Source: Oceanobacillus saliphilus (GTDB lineage: Bacteria > Bacillota > Bacilli > Bacillales > Amphibacillaceae). Taken from it: a stretch of 64,000 nucleotides of DNA. This document shows, piece by piece, positions 1 through 8,975 of this stretch. The DNA lies in contig NZ_JALCZU010000005.1 of assembly GCF_023522835.1 (NCBI RefSeq), forward strand, positions 1-64,000, written 5' to 3'. How positions within the stretch are numbered: position 1 is the stretch's first letter; the number at the start of each line of letters is the position of its first letter. A model generated the notes under the pieces. That model ran no database searches and was not told the origin of the DNA. It saw only the letters and a program-made list of their open reading frames with translations. The translations under genes were made by a program, and so were the position numbers.

Positions 1-140
1 GATTGAGTAAACTTGGTTAAGTATTTCAATCGTAGCATAGTCAATGGGACTTTTTGTGTCCTAAATACATTATTTCATACACCAGGAAATTATAGATTTT
101 TTCGGTTGTGGATAATTTTATTATCGGAACGGCTACGTAT

Positions 141-276
141 AGCGCAAGCGGACCAGGTACTATCAGACTTCCCGTACCTCCGTACGATAAGTCAACATCG
201 GTTCGTCCCTCACCGTGTTTCCTTTATCTCCTGCGGTTCGGTCCAGTCTGTACGTCCCTAAACGGGCGCTTGCGCT
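141..276. repeat. Intergenic element with 10-bp perfect inverted termini
   Basis: A GC-richer block of about 136 bp is bounded by AGCGCAAGCG (141-150) and its exact reverse complement CGCTTGCGCT (267-276). It contains smaller inverted segments such as GACTT (166-170) and AAGTC (189-193). An open frame of 82 codons crosses it but has no ribosome-binding site or recognisable product, so I treat the region as non-coding. It resembles short dispersed elements known in Bacillaceae, but only one copy is in this window; the repeat status is inferred from the inverted ends. Bases 1-140 are AT-rich with nothing recognisable. Confidence 0.45.
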
Positions 277-283
277 TTTGTTC

Positions 284-1381
284 CTAACCTATTATCTGTA
301 ATTGTTTAGGATATGCTGTAAGGATTTCAGCACCTTTTTCCGTCATGAAAATCATATCCTCAATTCGAACCCCGCCGATGTTGGGCATGTAAATACCTGG
401 TTCGATTGTAAAGCACATACCTGATTTCAGTGGGAGCTCATTATTGCTGTGCATCGACGGATATTCATGTGTTTCGATTCCCAGTCCATGTCCGATACGA
501 TGGGTAAAATAGTCCCCGTACCCAGCTTTTTCAATCGTTTCCCGTGCAGCATAATCTACTTTACCGACAGCAGTATTTGGTTTGGAAGCGTCAATCGCAT
601 GGAGCTCTGCAGCAAGGACGGTCTTATAAATTTGTTTTTGCTCATCCGTGATGGATTTGTATGCAACGGTTCTCGTAATATCAGAACAGTATCCTTCAAA
701 TATAACACCTAGGTCAAAGAGAACGAGATCACCTGGAGTGATTTTTACATTCGAAGGGGTACCATGCGGTGAAGCTGTTTTCGCTCCGGCGAGTGCCATG
801 GTAGTGAAGGACATTTCCCGCACACCTTGCTTTTTTAGTTCATATTCTATTTTAGCGATTAGCTCAAGTTCGGTTACTCCTTCTGAAATCGCATTTACAC
901 CGGTTTCGATACCGAAATCTGCGAGTGCTGCTGCCTGCTTTAATAAAGTATATTCCTTTTTGTTTTTTACCACTCGTAAATTAGCCATTATTTCTTTGAC
1001 ATCAAATATAGTTGTTTTCGGTAAGATTCGCTCAATGGCCTCCAAGCGTTCCAATGTAATATGATCGTGTTCCAGACCGATAGATTGAGGCACCTTGTTA
1101 TGCTTGGTTAAATAGTCCAGAAATAATTTCCACGGATCTTCATGATCAAAATAGCTGATGAGTTCTCCTGACCAGCCTGCAGCACGTGCATCTTCAGCTT
1201 CCATTTTGGGAACAATCATTACAGGGTCTAAACGGTTACTCACAAAAACACCAATCAAGCGCTCATGTGGCTCTGTATAATAATTGGTCAAATAATAAAA
1301 ATTTGCTTTCGATGTTATTAATGCACTGTCCATATTGTTATTTTGCAATTTCCTCAGTAAATTATTAAGTCGTTCATTCAT
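284..1381 (-). CDS. M24 family Xaa-Pro peptidase (PepQ/YkvY-like)
   Basis: This is a cytoplasmic metallopeptidase expected to cleave Xaa-Pro bonds in peptides. The 365-residue product has the usual two parts: a creatinase-type N-terminal domain (about 1-130) and a pita-bread catalytic domain (about 140-360). All five expected metal ligands are visible: D223 in FDLG, D234 in CSDITRT, H298 in HRIGHG, E327 in TIEPG and E341 in RIED. The start has a good ribosome-binding site (AGAGGTGAT). The gene is divergent from pspA. Whether it acts as a dipeptidase or an aminopeptidase cannot be told from sequence, so no gene symbol is given. Confidence 0.9.
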   Translation of the reverse strand: MNERLNNLLRKLQNNNMDSALITSKANFYYLTNYYTEPHERLIGVFVSNRLDPVMIVPKMEAEDARAAGWSGELISYFDHEDPWKLFLDYLTKHNKVPQSIGLEHDHITLERLEAIERILPKTTIFDVKEIMANLRVVKNKKEYTLLKQAAALADFGIETGVNAISEGVTELELIAKIEYELKKQGVREMSFTTMALAGAKTASPHGTPSNVKITPGDLVLFDLGVIFEGYCSDITRTVAYKSITDEQKQIYKTVLAAELHAIDASKPNTAVGKVDYAARETIEKAGYGDYFTHRIGHGLGIETHEYPSMHSNNELPLKSGMCFTIEPGIYMPNIGGVRIEDMIFMTEKGAEILTAYPKQLQIIG

Positions 1382-1438
1382 AGGATCACCTCTAAAGATA
1401 TAGTAGTTCTAGTATAGCAGAACAAATTTTTTTTAATA

Positions 1439-1464
1439 TGAAACCTTTTAAGAGTTCCCCCGTA
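1439..1464 (+). promoter_or_regulatory. Sigma-W (ECF) promoter of pspA
   Basis: TGAAAC at 1439-1444 and CGTA at 1461-1464 are separated by exactly 16 bases, the consensus for the envelope-stress sigma factor SigW. In B. subtilis the pspA homologue belongs to the SigW regulon, so sequence and family knowledge agree. Confidence 0.85.
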
Positions 1465-1558
1465 ATACATAGTGTAGGTAAATAGCAGAACATGGGCATA
1501 CGGGAATTTGTATAGCGGCGAGATGCCGCACTAAATATATATTAAAGGAGGAATTTTC

Positions 1559-2224
1559 ATGTTTAAATTTTTTAATCGAATGAAGACAGTAGTTAGTTCA
1601 GAACTTAATTCCATGCTGGATAAAGCGGAAGACCCTGTGAAAATGCTTGATCAGTTCATGAGGGAAATGGCAGAGGACATCAAAGAAGTGGAAGCAGCTG
1701 TTGCGAAACAAATTGCAAGTGAAAAAATGCTTAAACGTAAAGCAAATGATGCAGAAGCGATGATTGAAAAACGTTTGAATCAGGCTGAACAGGCAATCGA
1801 AGCGGGAAATGATGATTTGGCACGTCGCGCACTGGAAGATAAAAAAGGACATGAAGCCACATTTAATACACTGCATGCGTCATGGGAACGTACAAAAAGT
1901 GATGTAGAAGTTCTGAAAGCTAAATTGGATGAAATGAAAAAAGAATACCAGGAAATGAGTCTGAAAAAAGATTCCCTGAAAGCACGTGCAGAATCAGCCA
2001 AAACAAGAACAAAAATGAACCGCACCATGTCTTCGATTGGAAATGATGAATCTCGTCGTGGTTTTGAACGCATGGAAGAGCGCGTCATGCAGTACGAAGC
2101 AGAAGCGGATACTACGGAGGATTTATCGCAGGCCTCCCGTACATTAGATGATGAATTTAAAAATTTGGACAATGATGGCGTCGATGATGAACTTGCAGCA
2201 TTGAAGCAAAAGTTAGGTAAATAA
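1559..2224 (+). CDS. pspA: Phage shock protein A homologue (PspA/IM30/LiaH family)
   Basis: This peripheral membrane protein of the ESCRT-III-like PspA/Vipp1 family forms oligomers that protect the cytoplasmic membrane under envelope stress. The 221 residues begin with an amphipathic helix (MFKFFNRMKTVV) followed by the AEDPVKMLDQ segment typical of the family. The rest is almost entirely charged coiled coil (about 25-180) with an acidic C-terminus. AAAGGAGGA sits just before the ATG. It is transcribed alone, from a sigma-W promoter 95-120 bp upstream to a terminator just after the stop. It is more like the SigW-dependent PspA of B. subtilis than the LiaRS-dependent LiaH, because no liaFSR genes are nearby. 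Confidence 0.95.
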   Translation: MFKFFNRMKTVVSSELNSMLDKAEDPVKMLDQFMREMAEDIKEVEAAVAKQIASEKMLKRKANDAEAMIEKRLNQAEQAIEAGNDDLARRALEDKKGHEATFNTLHASWERTKSDVEVLKAKLDEMKKEYQEMSLKKDSLKARAESAKTRTKMNRTMSSIGNDESRRGFERMEERVMQYEAEADTTEDLSQASRTLDDEFKNLDNDGVDDELAALKQKLGK

Positions 2225-2225
2225 A

Positions 2226-2258
2226 GAGGAGGAGCAGAGAATTCTGCTTCTCTTTTTT
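2226..2258 (+). terminator. Terminator of pspA
   Basis: An AGGAGCAGA/TCTGCTTCT hairpin is followed by a run of six T, directly after the pspA stop codon. Confidence 0.85.
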
Positions 2259-2287
2259 AAAAAAGATGATTAACTGTTAGACTTTCA

Positions 2288-2315
2288 TCGGATTTGATAT
2301 AAAATGCGACGTAAC
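2288..2315 (+). repeat. Dispersed repeat A, end fragment
   Basis: The segment contains GATATAAAATGCGACGTAAC, which matches the reverse complement of the right ends of the longer elements at 41.4 and 62.8 kb. Only the terminal approximately 28 bp are present here, suggesting a remnant. Confidence 0.6.
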
Positions 2316-2468
2316 ATCTATTTAGATCTACAGCGCTGATAATGGAAAATAGTCTTTTAAGCTACATAAAGGAAAGAAAATGAATAGAAAAATGTGTGGA
2401 AGGGTAGAAGGACTATAGAAACTTTTATCGAATAGATAAAGTGAATACGTATAAAGGGAGAGATGAAA

Positions 2469-3149
2469 GTGAAGATATCTTATCATGGACATTCCGTCGT
2501 GAAGGTTGTTACAGAAAGTCATACGATTTTAATCGATCCGTTTATTTCCGGAAATGAGGCATGTGATTTGAATGCTGATACAGTAGTAGCAGATGTGATC
2601 CTACTTACACATGCACATAATGATCATGTCGGTGATACATTTGAGATTGCGAAAAGAAACGATGCATTGGTCATTGCGCCGAATGAATTGGCTGTCTACT
2701 TAGGGACTAAGGGATTGGTGACACATCCGATGCATATTGGTGGTTCCCATGAATTTGATTTTGGCACAGTGAAGTTTACACAGGCTTTTCATGGTTCTTC
2801 CTATACAGAGGATGATGGAACAATAATCTACGGTGGAATGCCTGGTGGAATCCTGCTGACGGTTGAAGGGAAAACAATTTATCATGTTGGAGATACGGCA
2901 TTATTTACCGACCTGAAAATGTACGGAGAAATGAATGATATCGAAGTGGCTTTTATTCCAATCGGCGATAATTTTACGATGGGACCTGATGATGCATTAG
3001 TTGCCGCAGACTGGATCAACGCAAGAATATCTGTTCCCATCCACTATAATACATTCCCAGTTATTGATCAGGATCCAAAAGCTTGGGCCGGGAAGGTACA
3101 AACTGGTGAAGGCAGGGCAATGGAAATCGGGGAAGAATTGGAGCTGTAA
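2469..3149 (+). CDS. ytkL: UPF0173 metal-dependent hydrolase, YtkL
   Basis: This small metallo-beta-lactamase-fold hydrolase has an unknown physiological substrate. The zinc-binding signature [10 protein letters not shown] is present at about residues 50-59, with further conserved histidines in AFHGSS and YHVGDT and a late PIHYNTFP. I chose the GTG at 2469 rather than the ATG at 2463. The product then begins MKISYHGHS as in the family, and GGGAG at 2456-2460 has sensible 8-base spacing; the ATG would be only two bases from it. The product is 226 residues, the normal length. It appears monocistronic, ending at a strong terminator. Confidence 0.92.
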   Translation: MKISYHGHSVVKVVTESHTILIDPFISGNEACDLNADTVVADVILLTHAHNDHVGDTFEIAKRNDALVIAPNELAVYLGTKGLVTHPMHIGGSHEFDFGTVKFTQAFHGSSYTEDDGTIIYGGMPGGILLTVEGKTIYHVGDTALFTDLKMYGEMNDIEVAFIPIGDNFTMGPDDALVAADWINARISVPIHYNTFPVIDQDPKAWAGKVQTGEGRAMEIGEELEL

Positions 3150-3155
3150 AATAGG

Positions 3156-3184
3156 ACCCGTGAGCAATGCTCACGGGTTTTTGG
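3156..3184 (+). terminator. Terminator of ytkL
   Basis: A near-perfect inverted repeat ACCCGTGAGCA/TGCTCACGGGT is followed by TTTTT. Confidence 0.9.
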
Positions 3185-3231
3185 CGGTAAATAAGGTCTT
3201 CGAGAAAAGACTTAGTTAGTTTCCAAGTTTT

Positions 3232-4077
3232 CTAAACTTCTTCTTCGGAACAACTGAAAATATCGCCATAGTCTTCTTCACTTTTATTAGGAGGATAAAT
3301 GATACCATCTTCTGCTTCCATACATATCTCGCCTTTATTGTGGCTATTGCCACCGTTTACTGAGATATTGGTATTATCAGTTACGTATAACGTACCTTTA
3401 ATCACTAACTTCGTTTTAACCTGCAATGTAATATTACCATCCATTTTCGCATCACCATTTACCGTATAAATAGTAAAGTCACCGTCTTTTTCACAGTCCG
3501 TGTTGTGTTTAAAGTGTAAATCAGTTAAAAGTGTATGATGGTCATATACACATCTTTCTTCTGAAACTGGTAACCAATCTATTTCCTCTGGATCTGTATT
3601 TTCATCTTCGTTATCTTCATTATGTTCTAATGTAATTTCAAGTGGAACATGACTGCTTTTACGGAGGAAGGACGTTTCTAATTCAAATTTTCTGTTTGAT
3701 GAATTTTGTGTAATTAATTTTATGTTTAATGTATCGTCAATTCCAAATTCCTCAACAGTGCATCCATTTTCTATCGCAGTGCTGTTTCCGTTAATAAATA
3801 GCTCTTGAACTGTTGCGGATTCCGTTTGAAAACAAATATTAAAGGTTTCATTGTTATTTGTGTCCTTTAATTTTTTCTCGTAATCATTTCTCATTTCACT
3901 GATTAATACGTTCGTTTCCTGTTTTAAAGAAATATCATCACTTGCTTTATTTTCGCCATTTATCATCTGCATGATCACAGTCGAAGAAAGAGCGATAACC
4001 ACCGCAAACAAACTAAGAGCAGCCAGCAGCTCTACCAATGTCATTCCTAATGTATTTGTAAATTGTCGAAATTTCAT
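3232..4077 (-). CDS. Prepilin-like protein with beta-rich C-terminus (minor pilin candidate)
   Basis: This is a type IV prepilin-like protein encoded opposite to the rest of the pilus locus. From the ATG at 4077 the product is 281 residues and starts with a short basic leader, then the cleavage/methylation motif G11|MTLVE16 and a hydrophobic helix to about residue 38. That start lies behind GGGATGTGA; the longer open frame to 4179 would run across the promoter of the neighbouring gene. After an acidic linker (about 170-185), residues about 215-260 hold alternating beta-strand-like segments (KMDGNITLQV, KLVIKGTLYV, NISVNGG). This resembles polymer-forming or adhesin-type folds rather than a usual pilin. 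It probably sits at the pilus tip or acts as an adhesin (inference). Only about 60 bp separate it from the divergent pilin gene. Confidence 0.75.
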   Translation of the reverse strand: MKFRQFTNTLGMTLVELLAALSLFAVVIALSSTVIMQMINGENKASDDISLKQETNVLISEMRNDYEKKLKDTNNNETFNICFQTESATVQELFINGNSTAIENGCTVEEFGIDDTLNIKLITQNSSNRKFELETSFLRKSSHVPLEITLEHNEDNEDENTDPEEIDWLPVSEERCVYDHHTLLTDLHFKHNTDCEKDGDFTIYTVNGDAKMDGNITLQVKTKLVIKGTLYVTDNTNISVNGGNSHNKGEICMEAEDGIIYPPNKSEEDYGDIFSCSEEEV

Positions 4078-4099
4078 TTTTTCACATCCCATTAAATGG

Positions 4100-4105
4100 T
4101 ATAAT
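4100..4105 (+). promoter_or_regulatory. Possible -10 box for the pilus operon
   Basis: TATAAT lies 34 bases before the first plus-strand prepilin gene. No convincing -35 hexamer is visible, so the promoter is tentative. Confidence 0.35.
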
Positions 4106-4138
4106 AGTAGAAAAGTCACGTTTAAGGAGTGAACTTCT

Positions 4139-4558
4139 ATGGATACTAAATTTAAAATGCGTAACAGCAAGGGGTTCACCCTTATTGAAATTATAGCATC
4201 AATTGCTCTTTTAGTGATGGTAATCGGGACATTTTTACCATTTTTTCCGCAAATAATGAGTTGGACACAAACAACGGATGATGAATTGGTGGCTAGTAAT
4301 CTATTACCTCAAGTAAGCAGTGAAGTTAAAAATATAAATGTACATACGCTCTTTGATAATATCCAACAGTGTGATACGTATCAACAAGAAGATATCTTTT
4401 ATAAAGCATATACGTTAAACGGAATCAGTTATAAATCAATGTTAAACACTTGCGAAGAGCAAGAACTGGATTTATACCGTACAAAGATAACCATATTTAC
4501 CGAATCAGGGAAATTAGTTAGTGAATCGTATACATATATGTCAGGTGATTTAGAATGA
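4139..4558 (+). CDS. Type IV prepilin-like minor pilin
   Basis: This pseudopilin or minor pilin is expected to be processed by the prepilin peptidase encoded 5 kb downstream. The 139 residues carry a leader MDTKFKMRNSKG, cleavage after G12, the GFTLIE motif with E17, and a hydrophobic helix to about residue 35. The globular part is short, with cysteines at QQCDTY and LNTCEEQ that could form a disulfide. AAGGAGTGA precedes the ATG with good spacing. The stop codon overlaps the next start (ATGA), so the two genes are translationally coupled. It is the first gene of the plus-strand pilus operon. Confidence 0.85.
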   Translation: MDTKFKMRNSKGFTLIEIIASIALLVMVIGTFLPFFPQIMSWTQTTDDELVASNLLPQVSSEVKNINVHTLFDNIQQCDTYQQEDIFYKAYTLNGISYKSMLNTCEEQELDLYRTKITIFTESGKLVSESYTYMSGDLE

Positions 4559-5004
4559 ATACATTAAGAAACGAAAAAGGTGCAGCACTCGTGCTCACGA
4601 TAATGATCATTACTTTATTTCTTGTATTTATATTGGGTTTATTTACTGTAGTGACAAATACAACCAAACAAGTAACTACGATGGAAAAACAAATCGATGC
4701 ACAGCTTATTGCCGAGATGGGTGTCACATATTTTCAACGAGTAGTAGAAAAGAGTAAGCCAGAACTACAAGAGAAAATACAAAACAATCCAGAAGAAGTT
4801 GATCGGATTATAGAAACGCATACGACTACATTAATAGATTCACTAGATAATCCAGTGACAATTGATGGGGATAGACGAACATTTGAAATTACGTTTGAAG
4901 ACTATAATGAAGAAGAACGACGAATCAGTTTCCATAGTATAGGCACTGCAAATAATGTAAAAGCAACAGCAAACGGAACCATCGTCATAACGATTTCTGA
5001 ATAA
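4555..5004 (+). CDS. PilX-like pilus assembly membrane protein
   Basis: This 149-residue protein has a short N-terminus with EKGAALVLT followed by one transmembrane helix (about 10-32) and a hydrophilic, acidic extracytoplasmic domain. The layout matches PilX-type minor pilins, which often lack the strict GFxxxE cleavage site. Its start overlaps the stop of the preceding prepilin gene by four bases, and pilB follows 20 bp downstream. Assignment rests on architecture and position rather than on a diagnostic motif. Confidence 0.7.
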   Translation: MNTLRNEKGAALVLTIMIITLFLVFILGLFTVVTNTTKQVTTMEKQIDAQLIAEMGVTYFQRVVEKSKPELQEKIQNNPEEVDRIIETHTTTLIDSLDNPVTIDGDRRTFEITFEDYNEEERRISFHSIGTANNVKATANGTIVITISE

Positions 5005-5024
5005 CATGAAAGCGGGGAACCCGA

Positions 5025-6647
5025 ATGATGAAACGAAAACGCCTTGGAGATTTACTCCAGGAAGCAGGTCTTGTCACTGAGGAACAAGTCGTTGAAGCTC
5101 TGGAAAATAAAAAAGATGACCAGAAATTGGGTGATGCGCTTCTTGACCATGGCTTTATAACAGAGCAGCAGCTAATTGAAGTTCTCGAGTTTCAATTGGG
5201 AATTCCACATGTATCTCTTTATCGCTACCCGATTGAAGAGAATGTGCTTGGATTTGTAACGAAGGAAACGGCTCAAGAGAATATCTTGATGCCTTTAAAA
5301 TTGCAGGACAACACGTTAACAATTGCAATGCGTGACCCGATGGATTACTTTGTTATTGATGATTTGGAAATCGGGACAGGCTTCAGTATCTCCCCGGTAA
5401 TTGCTGCCAAGGATGATATTTTGTATGCCATCAATAAACACTACTTCAAAAATGACTCGGAACTGCTCCTCGATTCCAATGATGGAGCTGAAGCCCCTGT
5501 TATTCGCATGCTGGACCAGCTGCTGAATACCGGTGTCCAATTAAAGGCCAGTGATATACATATTGATCCACATGAAGCAAATGTACAAGTTCGTTACCGC
5601 ATTGATGGACGACTGCAGACAGAAAAAATGATTCCAAAACAGATGCAGAATTCATTGACCGCAAGAATAAAAATTTTGGCAGATATGAATATTACACAAA
5701 CGCGTTTACCGCAGGATGGCCGGATTAAGACATTGGTTGGCTCAACACCAGTCGATTTAAGAATATCCTGTCTACCTACTGTATACGGAGAAAAGGTTGT
5801 TATCCGTATCCTTGATTTGAACAATGCACTGATGGATTTATCTGAGTTACATTTTTCAGTTCCCAATCTTAAAAAATATCAAAACCTGATTACGCAGCCA
5901 TCCGGACTTGTTCTATTAACCGGGCCAACAGGTTCTGGAAAGACATCAACATTGTATGCCTCTGTCAACCGGTTGAATTCAGAAGACGTCAACATCATTA
6001 CCGTTGAAGATCCAGTCGAGTACCAAATGGAAGGGATCAATCAGGTACAGGTGAACAGTAAAATCGGCTTAACCTTTGCAGAGGGATTACGCTCCATTTT
6101 ACGGCAGGATCCGAATATTATCATGGTCGGTGAAATACGTGACCAGGAAACAGCGGAAATCGCTATTCGTGCCTCGTTAACAGGACATTTGGTATTTAGT
6201 ACATTACATACAAATAGTGCTGTCGAGTCCATTCCCCGTTTAATTGATATGGGGATTGAGCCTTATCTTGTCGTTTCTTCTTTATCAGGTGTTGTTGCCC
6301 AACGTCTCGTACGGAAAATTTGTCGGGACTGCAGGACAGATAGAGAGCTAACAGAAATGGAAAAGGAGATTTTCCATAAGAACGGTTTGGAAGTGGAGCG
6401 TGTCTATCACGGACAAGGCTGCAGTGTCTGTCACCAGACAGGGTATAGGGGGAGGCTTGCAGTACATGAAGTTCTGGCTCTCGATGAAACGATGAAAAGC
6501 ATGCTCCTGAATAACCAATCAACAGCTGCAATCCGCGAATATGCAAAAGGGATGGGAATGGATTTTCTTATTCAGGATGGATTGAAAAAAGTAAAAACAG
6601 GGTTAACGACAATTGATGAAATTATGCAAATATCTATAAGTTTATGA
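5025..6647 (+). CDS. pilB: Type IV pilus extension ATPase PilB (GspE/PulE family)
   Basis: This hexameric secretion ATPase powers pilin polymerisation at the inner face of the membrane. It has 540 residues with an N-terminal MshEN/GSPII_E_N domain (about 1-140) and a RecA-like core. The Walker A GPTGSGKT is at 300-307, the Asp box at VEDPVEYQ, the Walker B IIMVGEIRD has E370, and there is a His box near STLHTNSA. A zinc tetracysteine motif is made by C433/C436 and C466/C469. Full N-domain plus tetracysteine separates it from the shorter ComGA of competence systems. It is followed by pilT after 12 bp. Confidence 0.95.
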   Translation: MMKRKRLGDLLQEAGLVTEEQVVEALENKKDDQKLGDALLDHGFITEQQLIEVLEFQLGIPHVSLYRYPIEENVLGFVTKETAQENILMPLKLQDNTLTIAMRDPMDYFVIDDLEIGTGFSISPVIAAKDDILYAINKHYFKNDSELLLDSNDGAEAPVIRMLDQLLNTGVQLKASDIHIDPHEANVQVRYRIDGRLQTEKMIPKQMQNSLTARIKILADMNITQTRLPQDGRIKTLVGSTPVDLRISCLPTVYGEKVVIRILDLNNALMDLSELHFSVPNLKKYQNLITQPSGLVLLTGPTGSGKTSTLYASVNRLNSEDVNIITVEDPVEYQMEGINQVQVNSKIGLTFAEGLRSILRQDPNIIMVGEIRDQETAEIAIRASLTGHLVFSTLHTNSAVESIPRLIDMGIEPYLVVSSLSGVVAQRLVRKICRDCRTDRELTEMEKEIFHKNGLEVERVYHGQGCSVCHQTGYRGRLAVHEVLALDETMKSMLLNNQSTAAIREYAKGMGMDFLIQDGLKKVKTGLTTIDEIMQISISL

Positions 6648-6659
6648 GGGTGAACGAAA

Positions 6660-7700
6660 ATGAAGAAAAACTTTGAGAAATGGTTAACGAATGCTTTTGA
6701 AAAAAATGCCTCCGATGTCCATTTGACAGTTGGCAAGGCACCAATTTTTCGTATGAACGGAAATTTAGAAGAACAGGATTTGCCAAAACTTGTGCCTGCA
6801 GATACGAGACAAATTGTTCGACTCATTTTATCTGAAGAACAATTGGAAACGCTCCGTATCAAACGGGAACTCGATTTTTCTTATGGTATCCATGGAATAT
6901 CTAGATTTCGGGTAAATGTGTTTTACCAGCGTGGGGAATTATCCTTTGCGATCCGAATTATACCTGATCGTATTCCAACCATTGAACAGCTGCATCTGCC
7001 GTCGATCACGAGGGAAATCGTGCATTATCCACAGGGTCTTATTCTTGTGACAGGACCGACGGGAAGCGGTAAAAGTACGACGCTTGCCTCGATGATCGAC
7101 TATATTAACCAAACGATGCCACGTCACATTATTACACTTGAAGATCCGATTGAATACATGCACTCCCATCACAAATCGATTATCGATCAGCGGGAGGTCG
7201 GATTTGATACGAACAATTTTGTGAACGGTCTGCGGGCAAGTTTGCGTCAGGACCCTGATGTAATTCTAGTTGGGGAAATGCGTGACTTTGAAACGATCTC
7301 AACAGCAATTACCGCTGCCGAAACCGGCCACTTGGTTTTTGGTACATTACATACGACAGATGCAGTATCAACGATTGAGCGAATTATTGATGTATTTCCG
7401 GCAGAACAGCAGGATCAGATCAGAGTTCAGCTTTCAACCATATTACAGGCGGTAATTTCGCAGCGGTTGCTCCTTACAAAAGACAGAATGGGCAGACGTG
7501 TTGCAACAGAAGTACTGATTAACAGTTCAGCTGTTAAAAATCTGATTCGGAATGAAAAACTCCATCAAATCCAAAACGTACTTCAGACTTCACGTGAGCA
7601 GGGGATGCATACGCTGGAAATGGATCTGAAACGGTTAGTCAGTGAGGATGAAATCGATTATGAAACAGCAGCTCCTTATTTGCAGGAAAGGAATTTCTAA
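6660..7700 (+). CDS. pilT: Type IV pilus retraction ATPase PilT
   Basis: This retraction ATPase disassembles the pilus and drives twitching motility. It has 346 residues: an N-terminal PAS-like domain (1-100), Walker A GPTGSGKS at 132-139, Asp box EDPIEY, Walker B VILVGE with E206, and HTTDAVSTIERIIDVFP. A form of the PilT C-terminal AIRNLIREGK motif is visible as AVKNLIRNEK. Presence of PilT distinguishes this locus from the comG competence pseudopilus of Bacillus and implies that the pili can retract. Confidence 0.95.
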   Translation: MKKNFEKWLTNAFEKNASDVHLTVGKAPIFRMNGNLEEQDLPKLVPADTRQIVRLILSEEQLETLRIKRELDFSYGIHGISRFRVNVFYQRGELSFAIRIIPDRIPTIEQLHLPSITREIVHYPQGLILVTGPTGSGKSTTLASMIDYINQTMPRHIITLEDPIEYMHSHHKSIIDQREVGFDTNNFVNGLRASLRQDPDVILVGEMRDFETISTAITAAETGHLVFGTLHTTDAVSTIERIIDVFPAEQQDQIRVQLSTILQAVISQRLLLTKDRMGRRVATEVLINSSAVKNLIRNEKLHQIQNVLQTSREQGMHTLEMDLKRLVSEDEIDYETAAPYLQERNF

Positions 7701-7703
7701 CCG

Positions 7704-8900
7704 ATGAACTATCAATATAGCGGGCGGAGATTATCCGGACAAAAGATTAAAGGGAAGATTGAGGCCGATACGAAGAAGATAGCCCTCTCACAGTTGGAAA
7801 AAGATGGGTTGATTATTTTTGAGATTAAAGAGACAAAGCCATGGAACAAAGATATCATTTTAAATAAAACAGTAAAGAACAAAGATTTCATTGTTTTTTT
7901 GAGACAATACGCAACATTGATTCATGCGGGGATTACGATTTCGGAAGCGACAAAGACGATGATGCTTCAGACTAATAACTATGCACTTCGAATGGCATTG
8001 ACAGATATGGATAAGCAGCTTGAACAGGGACAAGCACTCTCAAAGGCTGCAGCGCGGCATCCGAAAATTTTCCCGACGTTGCTTGTCCATATGATTCATG
8101 CCGGTGAGGTAAGCGGTAAGCTCGATGAAATACTGAATGAAATGGCTGATTACTATGAAAAGCAATACAGTAATAAGCAGAAAGTTATCTCTGCATTGCT
8201 GTACCCGAGTGTCGTTGCTGTCATTACAGTTTTCTTGAGTATCTTCCTGCTCGTCTTCATCGTTCCTCAATTTGTCAGCATGTTTAACTCATTTGGGGAG
8301 GAGATCCCTGCCTATACGCAATTTGTTCTAAATTTGAGTGACTTTACGGGAAGATATTGGTGGATATTGCTGTTTGTTGTTGTCGTTGGTATTATTCTTT
8401 ATAAATACTTCATTCAATATGAGGCTTTTGCATACAGGGTGGATTTTCTTAAAATGAAATTTCCATTTCTTGGTGTCATGGTTCATAAAGGTGCATTAGT
8501 TCGGATGACACAAACATTGAGTACACTCGTAAACAGCTCTGTTCCGATACTACAATCAGTAGAAATAACAGAAAAAATAGTCGGAAATAGAGTGATAGAA
8601 AATGTGCTGATTGATGCAAGGAAATCATTGGCTGTCGGTGATTCGCTTGCAAAGCCAATGAAAGAGCACTGGGCTTTTCCTGCTTTAATTGTCCAAATGA
8701 TTCAGATTGGAGAAAAAACAGGTACATTGGATCATATGCTATCAAAAGCTGCCGAATTTTATGCCGAAGAGGTCGATCAGCTATCAAATCGAATCAAAAC
8801 ATTAATCGAACCATTGATGATTATTGTCCTGACAGTTCTAGTTGGTGGCATCATTGCAGCTGTTGTCATCCCGATGTTCGGTATGTTTGAAAATTTGTAG
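7704..8900 (+). CDS. pilC: Type IV pilus platform protein PilC (GspF family)
   Basis: This polytopic inner-membrane platform protein couples PilB/PilT ATPases to the growing fibre. It has 398 residues with two T2SSF repeats (about 57-180 and 260-382) and hydrophobic segments near 155-180, 210-230 and 365-390. The second repeat has the characteristic QMIQIGEKTGTLD, mirroring VHMIHAGEVSGKLD in the first. It starts three bases after the pilT stop. Confidence 0.93.
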   Translation: MNYQYSGRRLSGQKIKGKIEADTKKIALSQLEKDGLIIFEIKETKPWNKDIILNKTVKNKDFIVFLRQYATLIHAGITISEATKTMMLQTNNYALRMALTDMDKQLEQGQALSKAAARHPKIFPTLLVHMIHAGEVSGKLDEILNEMADYYEKQYSNKQKVISALLYPSVVAVITVFLSIFLLVFIVPQFVSMFNSFGEEIPAYTQFVLNLSDFTGRYWWILLFVVVVGIILYKYFIQYEAFAYRVDFLKMKFPFLGVMVHKGALVRMTQTLSTLVNSSVPILQSVEITEKIVGNRVIENVLIDARKSLAVGDSLAKPMKEHWAFPALIVQMIQIGEKTGTLDHMLSKAAEFYAEEVDQLSNRIKTLIEPLMIIVLTVLVGGIIAAVVIPMFGMFENL

Positions 8901-8975
8901 TACTTTGTTCACTATCTTGTAATTTTAATAGTAGAATTATGGTAAAAAGTGTAATATAATGAAAATGAAATAGGA

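Noticed and set aside
13-261. 82-codon open frame at the window start
   Set aside because: No ribosome-binding site, no recognisable product, and it runs through an element with inverted ends.
4080-4179. Longer N-terminus for the divergent prepilin (start at 4179)
   Set aside because: It would overlap the promoter and start of the neighbouring pilin gene and place 34 residues before a normal prepilin leader.
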